Below are positions 44,616 to 54,934 of a stretch of 64,000 nucleotides of DNA, in pieces; position 1 is the first letter of the stretch; every line of letters begins with the position of its first letter. Made by a program: the position numbers and the translations under genes. Source of the DNA: Mitsuaria sp. WAJ17. GTDB taxonomy: Bacteria > Pseudomonadota > Gammaproteobacteria > Burkholderiales > Burkholderiaceae_C. The stretch spans positions 1 through 64,000 of the forward strand of contig NZ_JACJUG010000017.1 in NCBI RefSeq assembly GCF_014174515.1, read 5' to 3'. The notes beneath the pieces are model-generated. The model was not told the origin of the DNA. It saw only the letters and a list, made by a program, of their open reading frames with translations, and ran no database searches.

Positions 44616-45959
44616 TCAACCCGGCAGCGTGAAGTTGAAGCGGGCGCCCTGCCCCACGGCCGATTCGGCCCAGATATCGCCCCCATGGCGCCTGATGATT
44701 CGCTGCACCGAGGCCAGGCCAACGCCCGTGCCCGGAAAGTCACTGGCGCTGTGCAGGCGCTGGAAGGCAGCGAAGAGGCGGTCTGCGAAGCGCATGTCGA
44801 AGCCCGCGCCGTCATCGCTCACCATGAAGACCCGGCCCTGCGAGGTGTCCTTGCATTCGAAGGCGATGTGGGCCAGCTCGCACTTGCCGCTGTACTTCCA
44901 GGCATTGCCCAGCAGGTTCTCCAGCACCACGCGCAGCAGGGTAGGATCGCCCTGGGCCACCAGGCCCGGCTGGATGCGCACCTCGACCTTGCGCTGCGGC
45001 GCGTCTCGGCGCAGTTCCTCCACCACGAGCCCGGCCAGCACGCTGAGATCCACCGGCCTGCACTCCAGCGCCTGGACCGAGAGCCGGCTCAGGGCCAGCA
45101 AGGCATCGATCATCTGATTCATGCGCTGGGCCGCGCCCGAGATGCGGTCCAGGTGATCGTTGCCCACGCGATCCAGCAAGCGGCCGTAGTCCTCCCGCAG
45201 GATGCGGGCAAAGCCCTCGACCACGCGTAGCGGCGCCCGCAGGTCATGCGAGACGGTGTAGGCGAAGGCCGCCTGCTCGGCGCGCAGGGTGTCGCCGTCG
45301 GTCTGCTGCAGCGGGCTCAAGGCGGCCTGAGCGGGCGCGACCACCTCCGGCGCTGCCATGAAGCGTGCACTGCCCAGGAAGCCGCAGAAGCGCCCGCTGC
45401 CATCCAGCAGGGGCACGGCTTGCAGCGCCCAGCTGCCGGCCTGCGGCTTGGCACAGGCGGACGCTCCCGGCAGGCATAGCTGCTGGACGGGGCGCTGCGC
45501 AGCGAGCACTTCCTGGAGCTGCGCCGTCGGTGTCCCCTCCAGATGCAGGCGCTCGGCCAGGGACTGCGTCGCCGCCGGGCCCACCCAGCTCGAGCCGGGC
45601 TGGCCCCAGGGCGCCTGCCAGCGAATCAGGTGATGCTGGGCATCAGTCTGCCATTGCCAGTCGGACTGCACCTGGGCCTGCGCATGCAGCTGCTGGCGCA
45701 GCTCGCGCAGGGACTCGCCCAGCTGCTGGCGCGTGAGGCGCACACCCAGGTGCCAGCCCAGCGCCAGTGACACGCACAGCAGCAGCATGGCCAGCACGGC
45801 CAGCAGTCCGCTCCACAAGGCGCCCTGCGATTCCAAGCTGCCCAGCACCCACAGGCACAGCACGGCCATGGCAAGCCCCAGGCCGAGGAGGGCGCCCCCC
45901 CACCAGGGTCGACGACGACCACGCTGCGGGACTTGGCTGAGACTGCTCATGCAACTCAT
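44616..45959 (-). CDS. membrane sensor histidine kinase
   Basis: A 447-residue kinase. Two membrane segments are near residues 22-42 and 48-72, with almost no periplasmic loop, then a PAS-like module (about 95-205). HisKA has the phospho-His in FAYTVSHDLRAPLRVVEGF, and the HATPase has VLENLLGNAWKYSG and FPGTGVGLASVQRI, typical of phytochrome-like light or redox kinases. The start is at 45959 or three codons later (45950). It is transcribed leftward, opposite to its neighbours. No response regulator follows directly, so the partner is not evident. Confidence 0.88.
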   Translation of the reverse strand: MSCMSSLSQVPQRGRRRPWWGGALLGLGLAMAVLCLWVLGSLESQGALWSGLLAVLAMLLLCVSLALGWHLGVRLTRQQLGESLRELRQQLHAQAQVQSDWQWQTDAQHHLIRWQAPWGQPGSSWVGPAATQSLAERLHLEGTPTAQLQEVLAAQRPVQQLCLPGASACAKPQAGSWALQAVPLLDGSGRFCGFLGSARFMAAPEVVAPAQAALSPLQQTDGDTLRAEQAAFAYTVSHDLRAPLRVVEGFARILREDYGRLLDRVGNDHLDRISGAAQRMNQMIDALLALSRLSVQALECRPVDLSVLAGLVVEELRRDAPQRKVEVRIQPGLVAQGDPTLLRVVLENLLGNAWKYSGKCELAHIAFECKDTSQGRVFMVSDDGAGFDMRFADRLFAAFQRLHSASDFPGTGVGLASVQRIIRRHGGDIWAESAVGQGARFNFTLPG

Positions 45960-46195
45960 TGTAAAGATCCCTCTACCCAGTCCAGCGGCGTTTCACCGAG
46001 AATGCGGCAACGAGGGTCCAGGACCCGCCTTGGAGGCGGCGTCCACCGCAGCGAGAAGATCCATGCAGGAACGAGACACAGGCCGAGCCCGATGGGGCGA
46101 AGCAGCACATGCACCGACAGGCACCGCCCGCCACCGGGACGAGGGTCAGGTCTTGAGGGCCCGCGCCTGGCGTCCCACTGGCCCGCAGGGCGCCC

Positions 46196-48637
46196 ATGAC
46201 GCCTGATTCCTCCTTGGCAGGAGAGGCGTCACGCCAGCTTCTGCAGGCCCTCAACCCGGCTGATTCCCTGGCACTGCTGGACCTGCTGCCGCTGGGCCTC
46301 TTGCTGATGGACAGCCAGGATGGCCGGCTGATGCACCTCAATCGCGAGGCCGAGCGCCTGCTCTCGCTGCGCGGCGCCGCCGTGCTGGGCCAGCCCCTGG
46401 GCCAGGGCGTGGACCCGGCGCTGGCCCAGCTGTGTGCGCCCTCACGCTGGCAGACGCTGCGCGAAGGCCGCCGCGGCGCCCGCGAAGACCTGCGGGTGCA
46501 GACTCCCTTCGGCTCACGTTGGCTGCAGGTGCAGCGCATGCTGCTGCCCCTGGCCGGCCAGCGCCGCACGCTCGCCGTGCTGGTGCTGCAGGACGCCAAC
46601 GCCCGCCGCCAGCTGGAGCGGGCGCTGCAGGAAAGCGACGCCCGCTTCCGCGAGGTGACCGATGCCGTCAGCGAGTGCCTCTTCGTCACCAATGCCGAGT
46701 GGGACCGCCTGCACTTCAGCTCGCCCCTGTTGCTGGACACCCTGGGGCTGAGCCCCATGGACCTGCGCCACGGCCCCCGCCTGTTCGAGGAACGCGTCCA
46801 CCCTGAGGACCGCGCGCTCTACCAGCGCCGCCTCCTGGCCCAGGCCGCGGGCGAGTCCTCCGACATGGTGCTGCGCATCCAGCATCCCGCTCGCGGCCTG
46901 CGTTGGGTGCGGCTGCGCACCCGCGTGCAGGTGCATGCGGGCGGCGCCCCGCTGGTCTACGGCATCCTGGCCGACGTGACCGAGGAACAGCAACGCCACC
47001 GCGAGCTGCAGGCCGCGCGCGACAAGGCTGAGTCCGCCAGCCAGGCCAAGAGCCTGCTGATGGCGAACATGAGCCATGAGTTCCGCACACCTATGAACGG
47101 CATCCTGGGCATGACCCAGCTCCTGCTCAACACGCCGCTGGAGCCGCGCCAACAGCACTACGCGCGCCAGGTCCAGGCCAGCGCCGAGGACCTGCAGCAC
47201 CTGCTGGACGACATGCTGGACCTCGCCCACCTGGAAGGCGAGACAGCCGAGCTGCGCGGCGGCGAGTGCCCCCTGCTCCCGCTGCTGGAGACCCTGGCCG
47301 CCCAGTACAGTCCCCAGGCCGAATCCCGCGGCCTGCGCCTCGCGCTGGACCTGCCGGAGGACTTGCCCGCTTCGGTGCCTGTGCCCGCAGGTGCGCTGCG
47401 TCGCCTGCTGGGCAAGCTGCTGGACAACGCGCTCAAGTTCACCGAGCAGGGGGAGGTCCGCCTCCAGGCCCTGCCCGTGCCCCCGGGCGGCGCGCAGGAC
47501 AGCCTGGTCCTGCAAGTGGTGGACACCGGCATCGGCATCCCGGCCGAGAAGCTGCAGCGCCTGTTCATGCCCTTCACCCAGGGCAACGCCAGTCTGGCGC
47601 GCCGCTATGGAGGCGCTGGCCTGGGCCTGGCCGTGGCACAGCAGTTGGCCCAGCAGATGGGGGCCCACCTACAGGCATCCGCGCGGCCCGAGGGCGGCAG
47701 CGTCTTCAGCCTGACCCTGCCCCTGAAGGCGTCCAGCGGGGCGGCAAGCCTGGCACAGGCGCCGGCCGCGCAAGGCTCGCCCCCGGCCTGGCGCATCCTG
47801 GTCGTCGAGGACAATCCGGTGAACCAGGAGGTCATCCAGCAGATGCTGCTGCAGCTGGGTTGCACGGTGCAGCTCACCAATGGCGGCGAGGAAGGGCTGC
47901 GCGTCCTGGGCGAAACCGCCTTCGACCTGGTCATGATGGACATCCATATGCCAGGCATGGACGGCATCCAGGCCCTGCAGATCTTCCGCCGCGGCGGCGA
48001 CGGGCGCTTCCGTTTCGTCAACCCTGGGCGTCTGCCGGTGATCGCTGTGACCGCAAACGCCCTGTCAGGCGACCGAGGCAAGCTGCTGGCCTATGGTTTC
48101 GACGACTACCTGCCCAAGCCCATCCGCAGCGGGGAGCTGCAGGCGGTGCTGCAGCGCCAGCTGGGCCAGGCGGCCCCGTCCGCCACCGAGACCGTCCCCG
48201 CGCCTGCCGAATCGGCCCACCTTCCTCCTGGAGAGACCATGCTGTCAGCCACACCGCCCACCTCGCCCGAGCGCAGCGCCGGCTGCCTGGACGAGGCCTC
48301 GCTGCAACGCCTGCGCGACCTGGACCCCAGCGGCAGCAACCAGCTGCTCCCCCGGGTGATCAATGCCTTCGTCAAGTCCCTGGACAAGCTGCTGCCCGAC
48401 CTCCAGCGCGCCCGCGAGGCCGGCATGGACCTGGCAGCCATCCGCCATGTGGCCCATACCCTGAAGTCCTCCTCGGCCAGCCTCGGCGCCCTGCAGCTTT
48501 CGCGACACTGTGCCGATATCGAGACCATGGCCCGCAACGGACAGACCGAAGGCTTGGACAAGCTCATCGATGCCATGCATGATGAGGCGGGGCTGGTGCG
48601 CCATGCCCTCGAAGCCTTGTTGACGGGGCCCCAATGA
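46196..48637 (+). CDS. hybrid sensor histidine kinase with REC and Hpt domains
   Basis: An 813-residue soluble phosphorelay kinase. Two PAS-like modules (about 30-135 and 150-265) precede HisKA with phospho-His294 ([13 protein letters not shown]) and HATPase ([26 protein letters not shown]). A receiver at about 534-660 has D582 ([13 protein letters not shown]). A C-terminal Hpt domain at about 715-810 has H754 ([16 protein letters not shown]). This gives an internal His-Asp-His relay able to hand phosphate to a separate receiver. The stop overlaps the start of the next gene, a REC-GGDEF-EAL protein, by 4 bases, so that is the likely receiver. Confidence 0.93.
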   Translation: MTPDSSLAGEASRQLLQALNPADSLALLDLLPLGLLLMDSQDGRLMHLNREAERLLSLRGAAVLGQPLGQGVDPALAQLCAPSRWQTLREGRRGAREDLRVQTPFGSRWLQVQRMLLPLAGQRRTLAVLVLQDANARRQLERALQESDARFREVTDAVSECLFVTNAEWDRLHFSSPLLLDTLGLSPMDLRHGPRLFEERVHPEDRALYQRRLLAQAAGESSDMVLRIQHPARGLRWVRLRTRVQVHAGGAPLVYGILADVTEEQQRHRELQAARDKAESASQAKSLLMANMSHEFRTPMNGILGMTQLLLNTPLEPRQQHYARQVQASAEDLQHLLDDMLDLAHLEGETAELRGGECPLLPLLETLAAQYSPQAESRGLRLALDLPEDLPASVPVPAGALRRLLGKLLDNALKFTEQGEVRLQALPVPPGGAQDSLVLQVVDTGIGIPAEKLQRLFMPFTQGNASLARRYGGAGLGLAVAQQLAQQMGAHLQASARPEGGSVFSLTLPLKASSGAASLAQAPAAQGSPPAWRILVVEDNPVNQEVIQQMLLQLGCTVQLTNGGEEGLRVLGETAFDLVMMDIHMPGMDGIQALQIFRRGGDGRFRFVNPGRLPVIAVTANALSGDRGKLLAYGFDDYLPKPIRSGELQAVLQRQLGQAAPSATETVPAPAESAHLPPGETMLSATPPTSPERSAGCLDEASLQRLRDLDPSGSNQLLPRVINAFVKSLDKLLPDLQRAREAGMDLAAIRHVAHTLKSSSASLGALQLSRHCADIETMARNGQTEGLDKLIDAMHDEAGLVRHALEALLTGPQ

Positions 48638-50883
48638 ACTCAGCAAATCCGACTGTGGACCAGGACCTACCCGAGCAGCCCCGCGTGCTGCTCGTGGACG
48701 ACGACGAAGTCAATCTGCTGCTCACCGCCATCGCCCTGCGCGAGCGGGGCTTCGACATCACCGAGGCCAGCAGCGGCGAAGAGGCGCTACGCACGGTCTC
48801 GGGCTGGACGCCCGACATCATCGTGCTGGACGCCATGATGCCGGAGCTGGACGGCTTCGAGACCTGCAGCCGCTTGCGCGAGATGCCGGGCTTCGAGTCC
48901 ACCCCCGTGCTGATGCTGACCGGCCTGGACGACGAGGCCTCCATCAACCGCGCCTACCAGGTCGGCGCCACCGACTTCTTCGTCAAGTCCACCCAGTGGA
49001 GTCTGCTGGCCGGGCGCCTGCGCTACCTGCTGCGCAGTTCGCGCACCCGCATCGAGCTGGAGCGCAGCAAGGCCCGCCTGGCCCGCGCGCAGGACCTGGC
49101 GCGCATGGGCAGCTTCGAATGGCACCGCGGCGCGGGCGGCTTCGTGCTGGCCACGGAAGCCCTGCGCGTGTTCGGCTACGGGCCCAACGAGCCGCTGGAT
49201 TTCATCGGCGTGATGCGCATGGTGCCCCGGGACGAGCGCCAGCTCTTCATGCGCCTGCTGCGCGAGGTCATGGCCCACAACTCGGTGCTGGTGACCGATG
49301 TGCCGGTCACCCTGGTCGATGGCCGCCAGCGCGTGCTGCACATCGAGGCCGAGCCCGAGTTCAACGAACACGGCAATGCCAGCGGCTACACCGGCGTCGT
49401 CCAGGACGTCACCGACCGCCGCCTGGCAGAGGACAAGATCCGCCAGCTGGCCAACTTCGACGCCCTCACCGGCCTGCCCAACCGCCGCCAACTGATCTGG
49501 CGGGCCGAGCGCGCCATCGAGGCCGCGCGCCGCAGCGGCCACGAGGTGGGCCTGCTGCTGATCGACCTGGACCGCTTCAAGGTCATCAACGACACCCTGG
49601 GCCATGCCGCTGGCGACGAGCTGCTGATGGAAGTCGGCCGCCGGCTGCGTGCCTGCGTGCGCCACTCCGACCAGGTCATGGAAGGCCTGCTGGAATCCGT
49701 GGGCGGCCGCTCGCACCGCACGCTGGAGGCCGTGGGCCGCCTGGGCGGCGACGAATTCGTGGCGCTGCTGCCTGAGGTGACCGACGAGCGCGACGCCGAG
49801 CGCGTGGCGCAGCGCGTGCTGGAGGCCTTGCGCGAGCCCATCTTCATCGCGGGCCAGGAGTGTTTCGTCACGGCCAGCGTGGGCATTGCCATCTATCCAC
49901 GCGACGGCACCACCACGGCTGACCTGCTGCGCAACTCCGACGTCGCCATGTACGCGGTCAAGAGCCAGGGCCGCAACGCCTCGGCGCTCTACACTCCGCA
50001 ACTGGCCGGCCGCGGCCGCGAGAAGCTGGAGCTGGAGTCCGCCCTGCACAAGGCCATCGAGCGCAATGAGATCGTGCTGCACTACCAGCCCAAGATCGAT
50101 GTGCGCGCCGCCCGCATGGTGGGCGCCGAGGCCCTCATGCGCTGGCAGCGCGGTGACAAGCTCGTGCCCCCGGGCGACTTCATTCCCCTGGCCGAAGAGA
50201 CCGGCCTGATCGTTCCGCTGTCCGAGTGGGCGCTGCGCGAGGCGGCCCGCCAGGCCAAGGTCTGGCAGCTGAACTTCGGCTTCTCAGACGCCATCGCCGT
50301 TAACCTGCCCAACCGCCTCTTCGAGCGCTCGGACCTGGTCGAGCACATCCACCAGTGCGTCAGCGCCTATGGGGTGCCGCACCGCGCCATCCAGCTGGAG
50401 ATCACTGAGACAGGCCTGATGAAGGACCTGCAGAACGTGATCCCCGCGCTGCACCGGCTCAACGAGGTGGGCGTCGAGATCTCCATCGACGACTTCGGCA
50501 CCGGCTACTCCTCGCTCGCCTACCTGACCACCCTGCCGATCTCCGAGGTCAAGATCGACCGCAGCTTCGTGCGCGACCTGGGGATCACGCCGCAGAGTTC
50601 GGCCGTGGTCACCGCCATCATCGCGCTGGCACGGTCGCTGGGCCTGCGGGTGATCGCCGAAGGCGTGGAGACCTTGCGCCAGATGGAAGTGCTGCACCGC
50701 CTGGGCTGCAGCGTGATGCAGGGCTTCCTCTTCAGTCGCCCCCTGGCCGCGGACGACCTGGAGCGCTGGCTCGCCCAGACCGTACTGCCCCGCAAGGCGC
50801 CCTGGATCGTCCAGGCCAATGGCCTGGACGGCGACCCGGCCCTGAGCCGCCCCCTCAGCAGCCCGGCCGGCGGCCAGCGCTGA
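48634..50883 (+). CDS. response regulator REC-PAS-GGDEF-EAL, c-di-GMP turnover protein
   Basis: A 749-residue protein. The receiver has D66 (IIVLDAMMPELDG). A PAS module follows (about 150-265), then GGDEF (about 275-455) with the motif GGDEF at 371-375. An EAL domain (about 465-735) has the signature AEALMRW and DDFGTGYSSLAYL. Both catalytic signatures look intact, so it could make or break c-di-GMP. An insertion of about 19 residues splits the usual I-site spacing: RHSD (343-346) is 24 residues from GGDEF instead of 5. It overlaps the hybrid kinase gene by 4 bases. Confidence 0.93.
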   Translation: MNSANPTVDQDLPEQPRVLLVDDDEVNLLLTAIALRERGFDITEASSGEEALRTVSGWTPDIIVLDAMMPELDGFETCSRLREMPGFESTPVLMLTGLDDEASINRAYQVGATDFFVKSTQWSLLAGRLRYLLRSSRTRIELERSKARLARAQDLARMGSFEWHRGAGGFVLATEALRVFGYGPNEPLDFIGVMRMVPRDERQLFMRLLREVMAHNSVLVTDVPVTLVDGRQRVLHIEAEPEFNEHGNASGYTGVVQDVTDRRLAEDKIRQLANFDALTGLPNRRQLIWRAERAIEAARRSGHEVGLLLIDLDRFKVINDTLGHAAGDELLMEVGRRLRACVRHSDQVMEGLLESVGGRSHRTLEAVGRLGGDEFVALLPEVTDERDAERVAQRVLEALREPIFIAGQECFVTASVGIAIYPRDGTTTADLLRNSDVAMYAVKSQGRNASALYTPQLAGRGREKLELESALHKAIERNEIVLHYQPKIDVRAARMVGAEALMRWQRGDKLVPPGDFIPLAEETGLIVPLSEWALREAARQAKVWQLNFGFSDAIAVNLPNRLFERSDLVEHIHQCVSAYGVPHRAIQLEITETGLMKDLQNVIPALHRLNEVGVEISIDDFGTGYSSLAYLTTLPISEVKIDRSFVRDLGITPQSSAVVTAIIALARSLGLRVIAEGVETLRQMEVLHRLGCSVMQGFLFSRPLAADDLERWLAQTVLPRKAPWIVQANGLDGDPALSRPLSSPAGGQR

Positions 50884-50898
50884 GCCTTCAGGAACACC

Positions 50899-52770
50899 AT
50901 GGATGACCGTTCGCCCTCCTCACCCGCCAGCCGCCCCGGCACTGCCACGGCAGCCGGCCAGGCCCCGGCCCTGATCGCCAAGGCCGCCCTGCGCCGCTTG
51001 GCCATGGCCAAGCTGGAGCCCACGCCAGAGAACTACGCGCGAGCTTATCTCGTCGAGTCCGGTGGCGGCGAGGCGGTGGCACCGGCGCAGGCTGGCGGCA
51101 GTCCCGACACCCTCCCCGAGCGCGCCCAGCCCGTGGTCCAGCGCCTGCTGAGCCTCGGGCTCAGCGAGGTTCAGGCTCGCCAGGATGTCATGGCCATGCT
51201 GCGCGAGTCCCGCTGGGACGAGGCGCAGCGCGTGCTGGAACGCTTCCAGCAGAGTGCCGGCCCCGCCGTGCTGGCCGACGGCATGGCCGGAGTCACCGAA
51301 CGCCTGGTGCGCGGACTGGAGCGCGGCGGGCGTCAATGGACCCTGGCGCGCAAGAAGGACGGCCTGCAGCGCGTGCTGGAGTCCAACCGCAGCGACCCCC
51401 ACCGCCTGCTCAACCGCCTTCGCCAGCTGCTCACCAGTTGGGACAGCGACACCAGCGACGTCGGCGTCGATGTGCAGGAGGCAGCCGCCGAGGAGCCGGG
51501 TGGCACGCCCAGCCAGTTCTTCAGCGACGACGAATTGCAGCTTGACACCGGCGCCCTGGACCGCGAGGCCGGCCCCCAGGCCTGGCCCCTGGTCGGCGAG
51601 AGCCTGCATGAGACCGTGCAGCACGCCCTGCCTGCGATGGACGAGCGAGCGGAAGCCCTGAAGCACGACCTGGAGACGGCCCTGGCCAGCTTGCGCGAGC
51701 AGGGCGCGACGCCCCAGCGCGCCGAGTCCATGGAAGCCTTGTGCGTGCGCGCCCGCCGCATGCTGGATCACCGGCATCATCTCTTCGGCCAGATGGGCGA
51801 GCTCTGCCGCGCGCTGAGCGCGAGCCTGGTCGAGCTGGCCGAGGACGATTCCTGGGCCCGCGGCCAGTGCGAACTGATGACCCAGGCCCTGGACACCGGC
51901 CTCAGCTCCCGCGGTGTGCGCATGGTCAGCGAAATGCTGGAAGGCACGCGCGAACGGCAGAAAAGTCTGCAGGCCGAGCGCGCCCGGGCCCGTGATTCAC
52001 TGAAGCTGCTGATCCACCGCATGCTGGAGGAGCTGGGCCAGTTGGGCCAGCACACCGATCGATTCCAGAGCAATGTCAGCCGCTACGCCGACGTGATCGA
52101 GAAGGCCGACACGCTCGAGAGCCTGGCCGGCGTCGTGCGCGAGATGGTCGAGGAAAGCCGCACGGTGCAGACCCTGGTCCACAGCACGCAGCAGCGCCTG
52201 AGCACCGAGCACGAGCGTGCCTCCGAGCTCTCCAGGCGCGTAGACGAGCTGGAAGTGGAGCTGCGCCGCCTCTCCAGCGAGGTACAAACCGATCAGCTCA
52301 CCAAGATCGCCAACCGGCGCGGCCTGGAAGCCGCCTTCAACACCGAGCAGGCGAAGCTGGAGCGCGAGGGTACGGTGCTGGCCCTGGCCCTGCTGGACGT
52401 GGACAACTTCAAGAAGCTCAACGACAGCCTGGGCCATGCCGCGGGCGACGAGGCCCTGAAGTCCCTGGCGGCGCGGGTGACGCAGATGCTGCGCCCCGGC
52501 GACCTGGTTGCGCGCTACGGCGGCGAGGAATTCGTGCTGATGCTGCCCCGCACGCCCCTGGACGAGGCCCAGCAGGTGCTGACCCGCCTGCAGCGCTCGC
52601 TGTCCGCGGCGCTGTTCATGCACGAGGGCAAGGACGTCTTCGTGACCTTTTCGGCCGGCATCACGATCTACCGCGCGGGAGAGACCCTGGAGGCTGCGCT
52701 GGACCGCGCAGACGAAGGTCTTTACGAGGCCAAGCGCACGGGGAAGAACCGCGCCTGCATCGTGGAGTGA
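50899..52770 (+). CDS. GGDEF-domain diguanylate cyclase
   Basis: A 623-residue soluble protein. Residues 1-450 are helical, with coiled-coil stretches just before the catalytic domain (RLSTEHERASELSRRVDELEVELRRLSSEV) and no recognised sensor. The C-terminal GGDEF domain (about 460-620) has GGEEF at 541-545 and an intact I-site RPGD with D535 five residues before it, so an active, product-inhibited cyclase is likely. It starts 15 bases after the EAL gene and probably belongs to the same transcription unit. AGGA precedes the ATG. It converges with the leftward MCP gene. Confidence 0.9.
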   Translation: MDDRSPSSPASRPGTATAAGQAPALIAKAALRRLAMAKLEPTPENYARAYLVESGGGEAVAPAQAGGSPDTLPERAQPVVQRLLSLGLSEVQARQDVMAMLRESRWDEAQRVLERFQQSAGPAVLADGMAGVTERLVRGLERGGRQWTLARKKDGLQRVLESNRSDPHRLLNRLRQLLTSWDSDTSDVGVDVQEAAAEEPGGTPSQFFSDDELQLDTGALDREAGPQAWPLVGESLHETVQHALPAMDERAEALKHDLETALASLREQGATPQRAESMEALCVRARRMLDHRHHLFGQMGELCRALSASLVELAEDDSWARGQCELMTQALDTGLSSRGVRMVSEMLEGTRERQKSLQAERARARDSLKLLIHRMLEELGQLGQHTDRFQSNVSRYADVIEKADTLESLAGVVREMVEESRTVQTLVHSTQQRLSTEHERASELSRRVDELEVELRRLSSEVQTDQLTKIANRRGLEAAFNTEQAKLEREGTVLALALLDVDNFKKLNDSLGHAAGDEALKSLAARVTQMLRPGDLVARYGGEEFVLMLPRTPLDEAQQVLTRLQRSLSAALFMHEGKDVFVTFSAGITIYRAGETLEAALDRADEGLYEAKRTGKNRACIVE

Positions 52771-52800
52771 GCCAGGGCCCCAGAGGCCGCGGGCGCCGGC

Positions 52801-54159
52801 TCAGAAGCTGAAGGCCAGGCGCAGGCCGCCCCAGTGCCGGCCCTGCACCCAGATGGGCGCCGAGGCTTCCTTGAGCAGCACGAAGCGGCCGCCGCCCATG
52901 TCGCGGCGGTAGGTCTGCAGCAGAAAGGGCCGCTCGTTGCGCGCCGAGGCCAGGCCTGTGCGGTCATTGAAGATGCGGCGGTAGCGGCTGTTGGCCGTGT
53001 TCCAGACCACGTCGCCTGGCCGCTGGGGCTGGCAGTAAATGCGGTTGTGGGTGGCCACGTAGCCGTTGCGATCCACGGCGATGCAGTAGACGACCTTGTC
53101 CGAGAGCTTCAGCAAGCGCTCCTGCACTTGCGGGAACAGCTGGTCCGCCAGCTCACAGAAGCGTGCGAGGTGCTGCTGCGGATTGCTGCCGGCCACAGGC
53201 TGGTAGTGCTCGTCAAAGAGGTCCTGCAGGCTGATGCGGCCCTGCTTCACGGCCTGCTCCAGCAGCTGACCGATCTCCTGGGCGGCCCCCTGGGCGCCCT
53301 CGATGTAGAGCGCGTCGTCCACCCTCACGCCGGAGGAGGCAATGCGCTCGATCAGGTCCTCGGACAGGCGCAGGAAGCGGTCACTACAGGCAAAGGCCGA
53401 CTCCAGGTGCCGCAGGGCCAGGGCCACGTCGCCTCCCAGCTCGGCGGCGCGCGCGGCAAGGGCGGCGGTGGTCTGCTGACTCTGGTCGGCGGCCTGCGCG
53501 ATGCGCTGCACGTCGGCATGCACGGTGCCGAAGGCGGCATGGATGCTGCTCTGCTCCTGGGCCTGCCGCCCTTCGCTGCTGAGCTCGCGGCTGAAGCTGT
53601 CGATGCGCGCATCCAGGGCACCGACCGTGCCCATGATGGACTTGGAACTCTGTTCGACCTGGGCGGCCAGGTCCTTGACGGCATCGGCCACCACGCCGAA
53701 GCCCCGACCGGCCTCGCCGGCACGCTTGGCCTCGACCGAGGCATTGAAGGCCACCAGGCGAGTCTGCAGGGCGATGCGGGTGATCTCCGAGGCGGCGTCC
53801 GAGACCTGGCGCAGGGTCTGCACGATGCCACCCACTTCAGCGCCGATGTTCTGCAGGGCCTGGCGGGCCTGCGCCACCGCCTCGATGGATTGCGCAGTGG
53901 CGCGGGCAATGCCCTGCTGGGCCTGCTGGACCATCTGCAGCTCGTGCCCCAGGGCCTGCATGGCCTCGCGCTGCGCGACGACCACCTTCTGTGTGTCTTC
54001 AAGGGCGCCGCGCACTTCGGCGGCATCGCGGCCCAGGCTGGATACAGGCTGAGCCAGGGAGCGCACCAGCGCCTGCGCCTCGGCGGCCTTGCCGGTCGGC
54101 TCTTGGGCATGCAGGGATTGCACCGATTCCTTCGACCCGGACTGCCACCAGGACTTCAT
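52801..54159 (-). CDS. soluble methyl-accepting chemotaxis protein with C-terminal sensor region
   Basis: A 452-residue protein with no membrane segment. Residues about 45-270 form an MCP signalling coiled coil with a slightly altered hairpin tip (FNASVEAKRAGEAGRGFGVVA, about 138-158). The C-terminal part (about 360-452), with KVVYCIAVDRNGYVATHNRI, RRIFNDRTGLASARN and GGGRFVLLKEASAPI, resembles a small PAS/Cache-like input domain, so input is at the C-terminus. The start at 54159 has AGAGGA about 8 bases upstream; the upstream extension to 54261 overlaps fliA and is rejected. It lies 44 bases downstream of fliA and is likely co-transcribed. Confidence 0.85.
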   Translation of the reverse strand: MKSWWQSGSKESVQSLHAQEPTGKAAEAQALVRSLAQPVSSLGRDAAEVRGALEDTQKVVVAQREAMQALGHELQMVQQAQQGIARATAQSIEAVAQARQALQNIGAEVGGIVQTLRQVSDAASEITRIALQTRLVAFNASVEAKRAGEAGRGFGVVADAVKDLAAQVEQSSKSIMGTVGALDARIDSFSRELSSEGRQAQEQSSIHAAFGTVHADVQRIAQAADQSQQTTAALAARAAELGGDVALALRHLESAFACSDRFLRLSEDLIERIASSGVRVDDALYIEGAQGAAQEIGQLLEQAVKQGRISLQDLFDEHYQPVAGSNPQQHLARFCELADQLFPQVQERLLKLSDKVVYCIAVDRNGYVATHNRIYCQPQRPGDVVWNTANSRYRRIFNDRTGLASARNERPFLLQTYRRDMGGGRFVLLKEASAPIWVQGRHWGGLRLAFSF

Positions 54160-54203
54160 GCAGATTCCTCTCAAGGCCGGACCCGGCCGTCTGAGGAGAA
54201 GTT

Positions 54204-54917
54204 TTACCAGTCGCGCAGCTTCACACGCAAGCGGGCGATCGCCTGACTGTGCAGTTGACATACCCGGGATTCGGTCACTTTCAGCACAGCCGCGATTTCC
54301 TTGAGGTTCATGTCGTGCTCGTAATACATGCTCATCACGTACTGCTCACGCTCGGGCAGGTTCTTGATGGCGGCGACCAGGGCCTCGCGCATGCGATGGT
54401 CCTGCAGCTGAGCCATGGGGTTGTTGCTCTCATCGACCACATGGCGGTCGAGATAGTCATCACTCCCCTCGTCCCCGCTCATGTCCTCCAGGTAGACCAA
54501 CTGCGTGCCGCGCACCTTGGACAGCATCTCCTGGTAGTCGCCCAGGCTCAGGCCCATCTCGGCGGCGATTTCGGACTCATGCGGTGCGCGCCCCAGTCGC
54601 TGCTCGAGCTTGTGGACAGCCGTCTCGATGGAGCGCTGCTGGCGGCGCGTGCCGCGGCTCATCCAGTCCCCACCGCGCAGCTCGTCCAGCATGGCGCCAC
54701 GGATGCGCTGGGTAGCGAAGGTCTCGAACTGCACGCCCTGTGCGACGTCGAATCGCGAAAGCGCATCGGTAAGCCCGATCAGGCCCACCTGGATCAGGTC
54801 GTCCAGTTCCACATTGGCCGGCAGCTTGGCGATCATCTGGTGAGCCAGGCGACGGACCAGACCGCTGTACTGCTGGATCAGCGCAGAGTTGTCGAGGCGG
54901 CCTTTGGCGGTATACAT
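54204..54917 (-). CDS. fliA: RNA polymerase sigma-28 factor FliA
   Basis: A 237-residue flagellar sigma factor. Region 2 has LANVELDDLIQ-type sequence (PANVELDDLIQVGLIGLTDALSRF) and FETFATQRIRGAMLDELRGGDW, region 3 a mid segment, and region 4 LPEREQYVMSMYYEHDMNLKEIAAVLKVTESRVCQLHSQAIARL. These match betaproteobacterial FliA. The start at ATG 54917 (MYTAKGRLD) is preferred as GGAG lies 9 bases upstream; an ATG at 54935 overlaps the flhG stop and is a possible coupled start. FliA should read the TCAAG/GCCGATAA promoters seen here, and FlgM inhibits it. Confidence 0.97.
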   Translation of the reverse strand: MYTAKGRLDNSALIQQYSGLVRRLAHQMIAKLPANVELDDLIQVGLIGLTDALSRFDVAQGVQFETFATQRIRGAMLDELRGGDWMSRGTRRQQRSIETAVHKLEQRLGRAPHESEIAAEMGLSLGDYQEMLSKVRGTQLVYLEDMSGDEGSDDYLDRHVVDESNNPMAQLQDHRMREALVAAIKNLPEREQYVMSMYYEHDMNLKEIAAVLKVTESRVCQLHSQAIARLRVKLRDW

Positions 54918-54934
54918 CTTCAGCTCCTGCAACA

